Shown here piece after piece: positions 5,741 to 13,068 of a stretch of 13,653 bases of DNA. The position numbers and the translations under genes were made by a program. The stretch comes from CAIUVD01 sp044338255 (lineage in GTDB: Bacteria; Planctomycetota; UBA11346), in contig JBIILZ010000106.1 in the NCBI GenBank assembly GCA_044338255.1, positions 1 to 13,653 of the forward strand. Reading direction: 5' to 3'. Position 1 is the stretch's first letter. The number at the start of each line of letters is the position of its first letter. Under the pieces are notes generated by a model. It made no database searches, was not told where the DNA came from, and saw nothing but the letters and a program-made list of their open reading frames with translations.

Positions 5741-6781
5741 TTAGTTCGCGTTCGGGGCGAGCTTGCCGAGAAGCGCGACTTCCGCGCACTGTACGGCGTT
5801 CAGCGCCGCGCCTTTGAGCAGCTGATCGCCAACCACCCACAGATCGAGGGTGTTGTCCTGACTGAGGTCTTTGCGGATGCGCCCGACGTAAACGTTGTCC
5901 TTGCCGGCGACATCGGTGGGCATCGCCCAGCGGTTTTTGGGGCGGTCCTCAAGGATCGTCACACCCACCGCTTGGCCGAGCAGGGCATAGGCCTCTTCGA
6001 CCGACAGCGGACGATGGAATTCGACGTTGAGAGCCTCGGCGTGGGTGCGCAGCACCGGGACGCGCACGCAGGTGCCAGTGATGCGCAGCGAGTCATCGCC
6101 AAGGATCTTGCGCGATTCCTTCTGCAGCTTGATCTCCTCTTCGCAGTAACCGTTGGCGGTCATCGGCGAATTGTGCGGGAAGAGATTGAAGGCGTACGGA
6201 TGAGGGAGGACCTTCGGCACCACCGGCTGGCCATCAAGAAAAGCCCGGGTGCTCTCCTGCAGCTCGACCATCGCCGCATGTCCAGCTCCGGAAGCGGCCT
6301 GATAAGTGGCGGCGACGAGGCGCTTGATGCCGGCCACGCGATGCAGGGGCGCCAGCGCCATGAGGGCGATGATGGTGGTGCAGTTGGGGTTGGCGATCAC
6401 GCCTTTACCGCCGTGGCGCTGGAGAGCCTTGGCGGCCTCCTCAGGGTTGATCTCGGGCACCACCAGGGGCACGCCGTCTTCCATGCGGAAGGCGCTGGAA
6501 TTGTCGACCATCAAGCAGCCGGCCTCGACGCAGGCCTGACGGTATTCCTTGGACACCGCCGAGCTGGCGCTGAACAGGGCCAGATCCTGGCCGATGAATG
6601 CATCCTTGGTCAATTCCTGGACGACGATGTCGCGGCCGCGGAAAGGCAGGGTCGTGCCGGCGCTGCGTTTGGAGGCCAACAAGGTCAGTTGCGCAACGGG
6701 GAAGTTCCGCCGTTCAAGAACTTGGATGAACTCGACGCCGACTGCACCCGTAGCACCGACGATGACGACCTTGAGACCCAT
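5741..6781 (-). CDS. asd: Aspartate-semialdehyde dehydrogenase
   Basis: Reduces aspartyl phosphate to aspartate semialdehyde with NADPH, the branch step to lysine/diaminopimelate, threonine and methionine. 346 residues, normal length. Visible elements are the nucleotide-binding GATGAVG (9-15), SASSAVSKEY (71-80), DNSSAFRM (93-100), catalytic C134 in NPNCTTI, Q161 in TYQAASGAG, the substrate-binding R240, and H247 in RVPVLRTHAEA. I chose the ATG at 6781 because a good Shine-Dalgarno GGAG (6787-6790) lies 5 nt upstream and MGLKVVIVGATG is the typical start. A longer reading to 6916 adds 45 residues unlike the family and runs into the divergent STAS gene. It appears to be transcribed alone. No strong terminator is visible after its stop. 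Confidence 0.96.
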   Translation of the reverse strand: MGLKVVIVGATGAVGVEFIQVLERRNFPVAQLTLLASKRSAGTTLPFRGRDIVVQELTKDAFIGQDLALFSASSAVSKEYRQACVEAGCLMVDNSSAFRMEDGVPLVVPEINPEEAAKALQRHGGKGVIANPNCTTIIALMALAPLHRVAGIKRLVAATYQAASGAGHAAMVELQESTRAFLDGQPVVPKVLPHPYAFNLFPHNSPMTANGYCEEEIKLQKESRKILGDDSLRITGTCVRVPVLRTHAEALNVEFHRPLSVEEAYALLGQAVGVTILEDRPKNRWAMPTDVAGKDNVYVGRIRKDLSQDNTLDLWVVGDQLLKGAALNAVQCAEVALLGKLAPNAN

Positions 6782-6786
6782 GATAG

Positions 6787-6790
6787 CTCC
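6787..6790 (-). promoter_or_regulatory. Shine-Dalgarno sequence fixing the asd start
   Basis: GGAG on the minus strand, 5 nt before the ATG at 6781. It decides this start over the longer in-frame extension. Confidence 0.75.
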
Positions 6791-6908
6791 AATGATGCAG
6801 GAATACCCTGCGGGGCGGGAAATGTTGGGGCCCTGCGCGTGAGGGCAAGCGGTGGACCGACCTCGACTTGCGCAGCCGATAATCGTGGGACATACTCCCA
6901 GTGAACCC

Positions 6909-7355
6909 ATGAGCACCGACCTTTATACCGCTGATGTCGAAACTTCGAATGACCCGCTGCGGGGACTCCTCGCGCAGGCCACCTATCGCAGCGCGGGCAT
7001 CGGCACCAACCTATACATGCACCTCGAGCCGCGAGGAAATCGCTTGGTCCTGCACATCAGTGGCACAAGCAGCGACAGCCTGCCGGAGAGCTTCTCCGGT
7101 GCCGTCGAACAAATCATCACCCTGCTCCATCCTCGGCACGCCGTCGTCGATCTGACCGCCAGCGTCTCGCTGCCCTCGGTGGTCCTGGCCTTCCTGGTGT
7201 TCTTCCACAAGAACGCCGAAGCCCATGGCTCGCGCAAGGTCATCCTCTACGGGGCCAACACCCGCATCCTCACGGTCATCAAGATGATCGGCATGCTCGA
7301 TTTCTTCGTCATCGCCGCCGACGAAGCGGCGATGAACAGACTCGTCGACGAATAG
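6909..7355 (+). CDS. Stand-alone STAS-domain protein (anti-sigma factor antagonist-like)
   Basis: 148 residues, soluble, no signal peptide. From about residue 44 the pattern LVLHISG, AVVDLTASVSLPSVVLAFL, RKVILYGAN, then TVIKMIGMLDFF matches a STAS fold, as in SpoIIAA-like anti-sigma antagonists and partner-switching regulators. In classical antagonists the phosphorylated serine sits in an Asp-Ser pair. Here S90 keeps the place, but the preceding residue is proline (LPS), so phosphorylation by a cognate kinase is uncertain. Residues 1-40 are not recognised. No anti-sigma kinase, phosphatase or sigma factor lies next to it. The ATG at 6909 is chosen as the usual kind of start. A GTG at 6852 is in frame, but would add poorly conserved-looking residues. 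A possible -10 box, GATAAT (6878-6883), lies upstream without a good -35. Confidence 0.7.
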   Translation: MSTDLYTADVETSNDPLRGLLAQATYRSAGIGTNLYMHLEPRGNRLVLHISGTSSDSLPESFSGAVEQIITLLHPRHAVVDLTASVSLPSVVLAFLVFFHKNAEAHGSRKVILYGANTRILTVIKMIGMLDFFVIAADEAAMNRLVDE

Positions 7356-7362
7356 ATCCTGA

Positions 7363-9303
7363 TCAGCGATCGCCGGGGAAGAGCCCCTCGAATGCTCCAA
7401 GTGAGTTTCCCACCAGACCGGCGGCAAAAAACAGCCCCAGGCCGGCGAAGGCCAGGGCTAGCGAGAGCCGCCCGGCGCCGACGCTGCGGATAGGCTCATC
7501 GCCATCCCAGCGGATCCATCCCAGCACATAGATGGCGATGGCGACGGAGATGGTGCTCCAGCTGATCAGCGTCACGGTCCGTCCAAAGATGCCCCAACCC
7601 CAGGCATAGTCGGCGATGACCAGAAATTTGAGGGCCGCCGCGATCTCAATCAGGCCGCCGACGACCTTCAGCTCATTCATCCATGCCCCGGCCTTGGGCA
7701 GCTTGCGCAGGACCCCCGGGCTCAAGGCCAGAGCGATGAAGGGCACCGCGATCGCCAGGCTGTAGACGGTCATGCCCGCAACCGCGGTCAGCCACGTGCC
7801 GGTAGCCACCGCCGCCGCCAGCACCGAGCCGGCAAAGGGCGCGGTGCACGAAAAGGCGGTGATGGCGAAGGTCAGGCCCATGACCAGGGCCCCGAGATAC
7901 CCGCCGCGCGATCCGCTCATCAATGGCACCTGCAAGAGGAACACCCCCAGCAACGACAGCCCGAAGAGCACGAAGAATCCGGCGATCACCAAATTGGTCA
8001 GCGGATGACCGGCGACGGTCGCGAGATTAGCGCCGAAGACACCGGTGATCAGCACCCCCAGACCGACGAAGCAGACGACGATGCCGGCGCCATAGAACAG
8101 CGCCAAGGGCAGCAGGCGCTTGCCGGCGGCGGCCTGCTTGGCAAAGAAATTAACCGTGAACGGAATCATCGGATAGGTGCAGGGCATCAGCAACGTGAAC
8201 AGCCCACCGAGCAGCGCGAGCAACCAGAAGCTCCCGCCGCCGTTGCCATCCGCGCCCGCCCCGCCGCCGAGGAAGGCCAGAAAACGACTCAACTTTGGCT
8301 GGTCACCAGGGGCGAAGACCTGGCTCCAGCGCTCCTCTTTAGGCTTCGCGGCTGGTCCAGTGATCAGCACGTACAGCGGCCGATTCTGGCTTTGGAAACG
8401 CTGCTGCTGCCAGGCCGCTAATTCATCATGGGGCGGATCGGTATCGACCTTGATCGCCAGCAGCCGGGACAGCGCCTGACGCACCTCCGGATGGCGGAAG
8501 ACGGTCTTCTCCATGACCTGGCAATTGAGGCATGAGGGCCCGGTGAAATCGAGCAGGGCGGGCGTGCCGGCGCGGGCGGCCTCGGCCAACAGGGCTTCGA
8601 CCTCGGCGACGGTGCGTGGCTGGCGCCAGGCGATACCCTGGTCGACCTTGGGCGCTTGGCGAGCGAGCTCGTCGGCAATGATCGCGCGCACCTCCTCGGC
8701 GGACAAGGGTGGCTTGGGGGCCTCGGCCACCGGCGTGGCGGCGACTCCCCCTGCAACTGTTACCACTGTTGCCACTGTTGGCACTGTTGGCACTGCTCCC
8801 CCAGCCACCGTCGGCACGGTCAAGGTGACCTTGCCGCGGAGCACCGGTATCAGGCAGGAATCATGGGTACAGGCGAGGTAATCGATGAGCACGGTGATTG
8901 CCAACGACGGGTCATTGCCACTGGGCAGGTGCACCGGCAGGCGCAAGGTCACCGGGCCCTCGGGAAAAACCTGCAGGCCCGCGAGATCATGCGTGGCCTG
9001 GTCTGCGGTCAGCGGTCCGCGTACCCGCAGCGGTGAATCTGCGGGCAGGGCGATGCGCGTGGCGATGCCCGGACCGCCCACTGGCAGACTCAGTCCGTAG
9101 ATGTGCAATGGTTGGGGATGGCGGGGGTCCGGGGTGAAGACCCCGACGATGGTCGCTTCCGACGACGAACCGCTGCGTTCGAGGCTGAGCACGACGCTCA
9201 CGCCGTTCTTGGCGAAGACGCCCTCGGCGGCCACGGCCATGCCCATGCCCATCCAGCAACTCCCGAAACAGAAGAGCAGAGCCACGATCAGGAACTGACG
9301 CAT
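7363..9303 (-). CDS. DsbD-family thiol:disulfide interchange protein with rearranged domain order
   Basis: 646 residues. Signal peptide at 1-26. An alpha-like periplasmic domain at about 30-165 has the pair C145/C150 (ACTHDSCLIP). A low-complexity Pro/Thr/Val/Ala linker spans 163-200. A thioredoxin-like domain at about 220-345 has C258-x-x-C261 (GPSCLNCQVMEKTVF). Then comes a transmembrane domain (about 358-635, roughly eight helices) with C375 (LMPCTYPMIPFTV) and C486 (AFSCTAPFAG). DsbD proteins move electrons from cytoplasmic thioredoxin through the membrane pair to the thioredoxin domain and then the alpha domain, which reduces periplasmic partners. In E. coli DsbD the order is alpha, membrane, thioredoxin. 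Here the thioredoxin domain precedes the membrane part. All six core cysteines are present, so activity is expected. A GGAGGT lies only 3 nt before the ATG, unusually close. It converges on the STAS gene. Confidence 0.9.
   Translation of the reverse strand: MRQFLIVALLFCFGSCWMGMGMAVAAEGVFAKNGVSVVLSLERSGSSSEATIVGVFTPDPRHPQPLHIYGLSLPVGGPGIATRIALPADSPLRVRGPLTADQATHDLAGLQVFPEGPVTLRLPVHLPSGNDPSLAITVLIDYLACTHDSCLIPVLRGKVTLTVPTVAGGAVPTVPTVATVVTVAGGVAATPVAEAPKPPLSAEEVRAIIADELARQAPKVDQGIAWRQPRTVAEVEALLAEAARAGTPALLDFTGPSCLNCQVMEKTVFRHPEVRQALSRLLAIKVDTDPPHDELAAWQQQRFQSQNRPLYVLITGPAAKPKEERWSQVFAPGDQPKLSRFLAFLGGGAGADGNGGGSFWLLALLGGLFTLLMPCTYPMIPFTVNFFAKQAAAGKRLLPLALFYGAGIVVCFVGLGVLITGVFGANLATVAGHPLTNLVIAGFFVLFGLSLLGVFLLQVPLMSGSRGGYLGALVMGLTFAITAFSCTAPFAGSVLAAAVATGTWLTAVAGMTVYSLAIAVPFIALALSPGVLRKLPKAGAWMNELKVVGGLIEIAAALKFLVIADYAWGWGIFGRTVTLISWSTISVAIAIYVLGWIRWDGDEPIRSVGAGRLSLALAFAGLGLFFAAGLVGNSLGAFEGLFPGDR
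8756..8797 (-). repeat. 9-bp tandem repeat in the dsbD linker
   Basis: ACTGTT recurs every 9 bases at 8756, 8765, 8774 and 8783, separated by ACC, GCC and GGC, with a degenerate further unit. It stays in frame and encodes tripeptides such as PTV, ATV and VTV in the linker between the alpha and thioredoxin domains. Confidence 0.8.
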
Positions 9304-9342
9304 ACGACCTCCAGGGTGTCACCCCTCACTACGGCTCAATCA

Positions 9343-9370
9343 TTGCCCTGTTTGCGCCCACGCCTACCGT
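9343..9370 (+). promoter_or_regulatory. Tentative aspS promoter
   Basis: TTGCCC (9343-9348) and TACCGT (9365-9370) are spaced by 16 bases and lie 25 bp ahead of the aspS ATG, in the divergent gap with dsbD. The matches to the sigma-70 consensus are partial, so this is only a candidate. A short symmetric GGGTGtCACCC at 9314-9324 lies nearer dsbD and could be an operator. Confidence 0.25.
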
Positions 9371-9394
9371 TTCACCCCCCTTGAGGAATATTCC

Positions 9395-11227
9395 ATGAAG
9401 CGCACCCATTATTGCGGCGATCTCCGTGCCGCGCACATCGGCCAGACTGTTACCCTGTGCGGGTGGGTGCAGAATTATCGCGACCACGGCGGCATCATTT
9501 TCATCGATCTGCGCGACCGTCAGGGCCTCTCGCAGATGACCTTCGACCCCGATCTCTGCGGCAAGCTGGCGCATGAACTCGCCAGCCGCGCCCGCGGCGA
9601 GTGGGTCCTGCAGGTCACCGGCGAAGTCAAATCGCGTGGCGACCGCGCCAACCCCAACATCGCCACCGGCGCCATCGAGGTCTTCGCCAAGGAGCTGGTG
9701 GTCCTCAACCAGGCCGAGACGCCACCGTTCGAGATCGACGAGCATGCCAAGGTCGGCGAAGAAGTACGCCTGCAGTACCGCTTCCTCGACCTCCGTCGGC
9801 CGATCCAGCAGCGCAACCTGATCCTCCGCCACCGCGCCGTGAAGACCGCCCGCGACTATTTCGACGTCAACGGCTTCATCGAGATCGAGACCCCGATCCT
9901 CTGCAAGTACACCCCCGGCGGCGCCCGCAACTACCTCGTGCCCTCGCGTGTGCACCAGGGCTCGTTCTACGCCCTCGCCGAATCGCCGCAGCTGTTCAAG
10001 CAGCTGCTGATGGTCGGCGGCTACGATCGCTACGTGCAGATCGCGCGCTGTTTCCGCGATGAGGACCTGCGCCAGGACCGCCAGCCCGAATTCACCCAGA
10101 TCGATCTCGAGATGTCGTTCATCGAGATGGACGACATCATGGCCATCGGCGAAGGCCTGGCCCGCGAGCTGTGGCAGAAGGCCCTCGGCATCAGCCTGCA
10201 GACGCCGTTCCGGCGTATGACCTGGACCGAAGGCATGCTGCGTTTCGGCAGCGACAAGCCCGACCTGCGCTACGGCATGGAGATCGTCGATCTCACCGCC
10301 TGGGCGCCGACCTCGGGCTTCACCGTCTTCACCAATGCCGTCGCTGCCGGCGGCGTGGTGCGGGCGATCAACGCCAAGCACGGTTTCGAGCACGGCGCAA
10401 GCAAGCCCGAGTCGCAGAAGACCGCCTGCGAGATCCTCTCGCGGCGGACCCTTGATCAGCTCACCGAGTTCGTCAAGGCCTACGGCGCCAAGGGCCTGGC
10501 CTGGATCAAGATCCAGGGCGACCCGGCGGTGAAGGAAAACTGGCAGGGCCCGGCGGCTAAGAACATCACCGACGAGGCCCGCGCGGTCTTGGCGGTGAAG
10601 CTCGCGGTCGCCGACGGCGACGTGCTGTTCTTCGGGGCTGACCGCGAAAAGACCGTCTGCGCCGCCCTCGGGGCGCTGCGCGTCGAGCTCGGCGTCAACC
10701 GCCTCAAGCTGACGCGTCCCGAGCAGTTCGAGTTCCTGTGGCTGCATTCGGCGCCGCTGTTCGAGTTCAGCGAAGAGCAGAATCAGCACGTTGCCACCCA
10801 TCATCCGTTCACCGCCCCCTACGCCGAGCACGTCGACCTGCTGCAGACCGATCCCGGCAAGGTGCTCTCGAAGAGCTACGACATGGTGCTCAACGGCAAC
10901 GAGATTGGCGGCGGCTCGATCCGTATCCACGATGCGGCCACGCAATCGAAGGTCTTCACCGCCCTCGGCATCAGCCAGGAGGATGCGCAGAAGAAATTCG
11001 GCTTCCTGCTCCACGCGCTGTCCTTCGGCGCGCCCCCGCATGGCGGAATGGCCTTCGGTCTCGATCGCCTGATCATGCTCATGACCGGCGCCGAGAGCAT
11101 CCGCGAGGTCATCGCCTTCCCGAAAAATCAGAAAGCCCGGGACGAAATGCTCGATTGTCCGACGCCGGTTGCGGAACGGCAGCTGAAAGAACTAGCCCTC
11201 GTCGTGGCGGCGCAAGCCAAGGCCTGA
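9395..11227 (+). CDS. aspS: Aspartyl-tRNA synthetase, bacterial type, probably non-discriminating
   Basis: Class II synthetase of 610 residues, slightly long for the family, with the bacterial insertion domain. The OB-fold anticodon-binding domain fills about 1-105 (HYCGDLR, then VTLCGWVQNYRDHGG). The catalytic domain shows YRFLDLRR (128-135), ESPQLFKQLLM (196-206), motif 2 ARCFRDEDLRQDRQPEFTQ (217-235) and motif 3 GMAFGLDRLIMLMTG (551-565). Residue 31 is histidine (DHGG). From family knowledge, His here marks enzymes that also charge tRNA-Asn, while discriminating enzymes such as E. coli have Leu (DLGS). If so, the cell would correct Asp-tRNA-Asn with the GatCAB amidotransferase. GAGGAA (9383-9388) lies 6 nt before the ATG and supports this start. 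No clear terminator follows. Confidence 0.97.
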   Translation: MKRTHYCGDLRAAHIGQTVTLCGWVQNYRDHGGIIFIDLRDRQGLSQMTFDPDLCGKLAHELASRARGEWVLQVTGEVKSRGDRANPNIATGAIEVFAKELVVLNQAETPPFEIDEHAKVGEEVRLQYRFLDLRRPIQQRNLILRHRAVKTARDYFDVNGFIEIETPILCKYTPGGARNYLVPSRVHQGSFYALAESPQLFKQLLMVGGYDRYVQIARCFRDEDLRQDRQPEFTQIDLEMSFIEMDDIMAIGEGLARELWQKALGISLQTPFRRMTWTEGMLRFGSDKPDLRYGMEIVDLTAWAPTSGFTVFTNAVAAGGVVRAINAKHGFEHGASKPESQKTACEILSRRTLDQLTEFVKAYGAKGLAWIKIQGDPAVKENWQGPAAKNITDEARAVLAVKLAVADGDVLFFGADREKTVCAALGALRVELGVNRLKLTRPEQFEFLWLHSAPLFEFSEEQNQHVATHHPFTAPYAEHVDLLQTDPGKVLSKSYDMVLNGNEIGGGSIRIHDAATQSKVFTALGISQEDAQKKFGFLLHALSFGAPPHGGMAFGLDRLIMLMTGAESIREVIAFPKNQKARDEMLDCPTPVAERQLKELALVVAAQAKA

Positions 11228-11382
11228 GCCCATAGTGAGCACCAATGACGTAACACTGCTGCATCGTGCGGCGGTGCTACGCCGTTAACCAATGGTTGCG
11301 GTGCATTTGCGCATTCGATCATGGAATGCTCATGCCGGCGCATCGGTGCCCGCATTCCCTGACACTTTTTCAGCACCTGCCA

Positions 11383-12879
11383 ATGCCCACCCCGCTGCTT
11401 GAACTCCTGGATGCTGCGACCGAAGCGCGGGTGAATAACCCGCAGCTCCGGCCATCGGTACTCTCGGCCCTACGTCTCGCGGAAGGCAGCAAGCTCCTCA
11501 CCGGCGGGCGCCTGTTCACGCTCCGCCACGATGGCGGGGTACGCGAGATCATCGCCCACGGCGAGACCTCGCAGAGCGAAGAGCTCGATCGCCTGCTGGT
11601 GGCGAGAGCCCGTGAGAGCCACGAGGTCATCGAGCAGGGCGCGCTCACCGTCTACCCGTTGGGCAAGGGCAAGCGCACCCACGGCGTGCTGCTGGTCGAG
11701 AACTCCGGTCCCGAGACCGGTCACCTACTGGCGGACCTGTTCCTCCAGTGGTGTGCGATGAACGAGTTCCTGAACCTGGAAAAGGCAGAACTCATCGATG
11801 AGAATGTGCAGCTGCGCGAAGAGATCCGCACCCGTTTCAGCGATCGCAACATCATTGCCGTTTCCGGAAGCTTTCGACGCGTGCTCGAAGCCGGACATCG
11901 CGTCGCGGCCTCGACCGCAACGGTGCTGGTGCATGGCGAGACGGGCACCGGCAAGGAGCTGATCGCGCGCATCATCCACGAGCACAGCCCGCGCGCCAAC
12001 GGCCCCTTCATCACCGTCAACTGCGGTGCACTTTCCGAATCGCTGCTCGAATCGGAATTGTTCGGCCACGTGAAAGGTGCCTTCACCGGCGCCATCAACG
12101 ACCGCAAGGGCCGTTTCGAAGCCGCCCACCTCGGGACCATCTTCCTCGATGAGATCGGGGAAGTCTCGCCGGCCATGCAGGTGCGTCTGCTGCGCGTGCT
12201 GCAGGAGATGGAGATCGAACGCGTCGGCGACACCAAGACCCGCAAGCTCGATGTGCGCGTCGTCGCCGCCACCAATCGCGTCCTCGAAAAAGAAGTCGAG
12301 AAGGGCACCTTCCGCGCCGATCTCTACTACCGCCTCAACGTCGTCTATCTGCAGATCCCGCCGCTGCGTTCACGGGTCGAGGACATCCCGCACCTCATCG
12401 AACATTTCCTCGGCGTGTACTGCCAGCGCAACACCAAGTACATCGAGACCGTGGGCCGCGAAGTGATCGAGGCCATGTGCCAGTATCCGTGGCCGGGCAA
12501 TGTCCGAGAACTCGAGAACTGCATCGAGAAGATGATCGTCATGGCGCCCGGCAAGGAGCTCACCACCGATCTCCTGCCGCTGGCGATCATGGCCTTCGAC
12601 CCGCACCAGGAGACCGACAAGCAGCATGGCTTGGCGAGCTTCGAATCCCGGCTCAAAAGTTACATGCGCGCCGAGACCCATGGCGCCCTCGAACGTGGCG
12701 CCAGCGATCTCTACGACACCGTGCGCAACAAGTGGGAACGCTACCTCTTCGAATCGGTGCTCACCGCCACCAACAACAACAAGTCGAAGGCCGCGCATCT
12801 CCTCGGCATCACCCGCAATACCCTCGGCGCCAAGCTCAAGGAATTGTGCGAAGAGAAACGCGAGTGGACCATCGATTAG
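11383..12879 (+). CDS. Sigma-54-dependent transcriptional activator with GAF-like sensor region
   Basis: 498 residues from the ATG at 11383. Residues 1-135 look like a small ligand-sensing domain, possibly GAF (ending VLLVENSGP, then an alpha-helical stretch). They lack the acidic pocket and lysine of a response-regulator receiver. The AAA+ domain has Walker A GETGTGKE (185-192), ESELFGHVKGAFTGA (223-237) with the GAFTGA loop that contacts sigma-54, Walker B TIFLDEIGE (252-260), RADLYYRLNV (311-320), and PWPGNVRELEN (369-379). A Fis-type helix-turn-helix is at about 463-487 (NNNKSKAAHLLGITRNTLG). The ATG at 11383 is chosen because the domain pattern starts there. Upstream in-frame starts back to 11266 add 39 residues with no recognisable match, and none has a clear Shine-Dalgarno. 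No sensor kinase and no obvious -24/-12 target promoter is seen nearby, so its regulon is unknown. Confidence 0.92.
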   Translation: MPTPLLELLDAATEARVNNPQLRPSVLSALRLAEGSKLLTGGRLFTLRHDGGVREIIAHGETSQSEELDRLLVARARESHEVIEQGALTVYPLGKGKRTHGVLLVENSGPETGHLLADLFLQWCAMNEFLNLEKAELIDENVQLREEIRTRFSDRNIIAVSGSFRRVLEAGHRVAASTATVLVHGETGTGKELIARIIHEHSPRANGPFITVNCGALSESLLESELFGHVKGAFTGAINDRKGRFEAAHLGTIFLDEIGEVSPAMQVRLLRVLQEMEIERVGDTKTRKLDVRVVAATNRVLEKEVEKGTFRADLYYRLNVVYLQIPPLRSRVEDIPHLIEHFLGVYCQRNTKYIETVGREVIEAMCQYPWPGNVRELENCIEKMIVMAPGKELTTDLLPLAIMAFDPHQETDKQHGLASFESRLKSYMRAETHGALERGASDLYDTVRNKWERYLFESVLTATNNNKSKAAHLLGITRNTLGAKLKELCEEKREWTID

Positions 12880-12906
12880 GCCCAATGCCGGCCACCGACT
12901 GCGGCT

Positions 12907-12921
12907 GGGCCGGATCGGCCC
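12907..12921 (+). terminator. Short GC hairpin downstream of the sigma-54 activator
   Basis: GGGCCG (12907-12912) and CGGCCC (12916-12921) flank GAT, 27 nt beyond the stop codon. No T-run follows, so termination activity is doubtful. Confidence 0.3.
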
Positions 12922-12937
12922 GGCCGCCGCAGACCTC

Positions 12938-12970
12938 CTAAATTTATCGGTATTTACCGATAAATATTAG
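12938..12970. repeat. Long AT-rich palindrome
   Basis: ATTTATCGGTA (12942-12952) is exactly complementary to TACCGATAAAT (12955-12965) around TT. CTAA (12938-12941) and TTAG (12967-12970) extend the stem by four more pairs past a single bulged A at 12966. Its low GC content contrasts with the surrounding sequence. It could be a dyad operator, a terminator stem without a U-tract, or the 3' part of the intron element next to it. Confidence 0.7.
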
Positions 12971-12982
12971 ATACCAGGCACA

Positions 12983-13015
12983 GATCCGTACGCGCGGAAT
13001 TACCGCATACGGCTC
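12983..13015 (-). mobile_element. Group II intron domain V, remnant or 3' part of an intron
   Basis: On the minus strand this 33-nt segment begins GAGCCGTATGCGG and ends CCGCGCGTACGGATC. It folds as domain V of group II introns. The AGC catalytic triad is at 13014-13012. The lower stem CCGTAT/GTACGG is intact, the two-base bulge is GC, and the upper stem GCGG/CCGC is capped by TAATT. A G opposite A replaces the usual G-U wobble in the basal part. The sequence after it, CTGTGCC, resembles what follows domain V in several bacterial introns. No reverse transcriptase/maturase frame is visible on the minus strand between here and 13653. A canonical domain VI with a bulged A on its 3' side is not seen, although the 12938-12970 stem occupies that place. 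It is therefore probably a relic, or an ORF-less intron. Confidence 0.7.
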
Positions 13016-13068
13016 TTCCATCAGGTGAATCCTCGTAACCGGTCCAGCGTATTCTCGTATCTCCAGGT

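Noticed and set aside
5972..6904. 310-codon plus-strand frame opposite asd
   Set aside because: It is antisense to asd, lacks any motif, and its composition fits a shadow frame.
6782..6916. N-terminal extension of asd to 391 residues
   Set aside because: It overlaps the divergent STAS gene start. A good Shine-Dalgarno and the family N-terminus support 6781.
7375..7387. GGGG-AAGAG-CCCC as a terminator between the STAS gene and dsbD
   Set aside because: The stem is only 4 bp and lies inside the dsbD coding end. It is too weak to call.
9329..11041. 570-codon open frame on the minus strand opposite aspS
   Set aside because: It lies almost wholly antisense to a clear aspS, has no recognisable motifs, and is the kind of long shadow frame that high third-position GC produces.
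11238..11278. AGCACC/GGTGCT arms after aspS as a terminator
   Set aside because: The arms are only 6 bp long around a 29-nt loop with no U-tract, which chance can produce in this composition.
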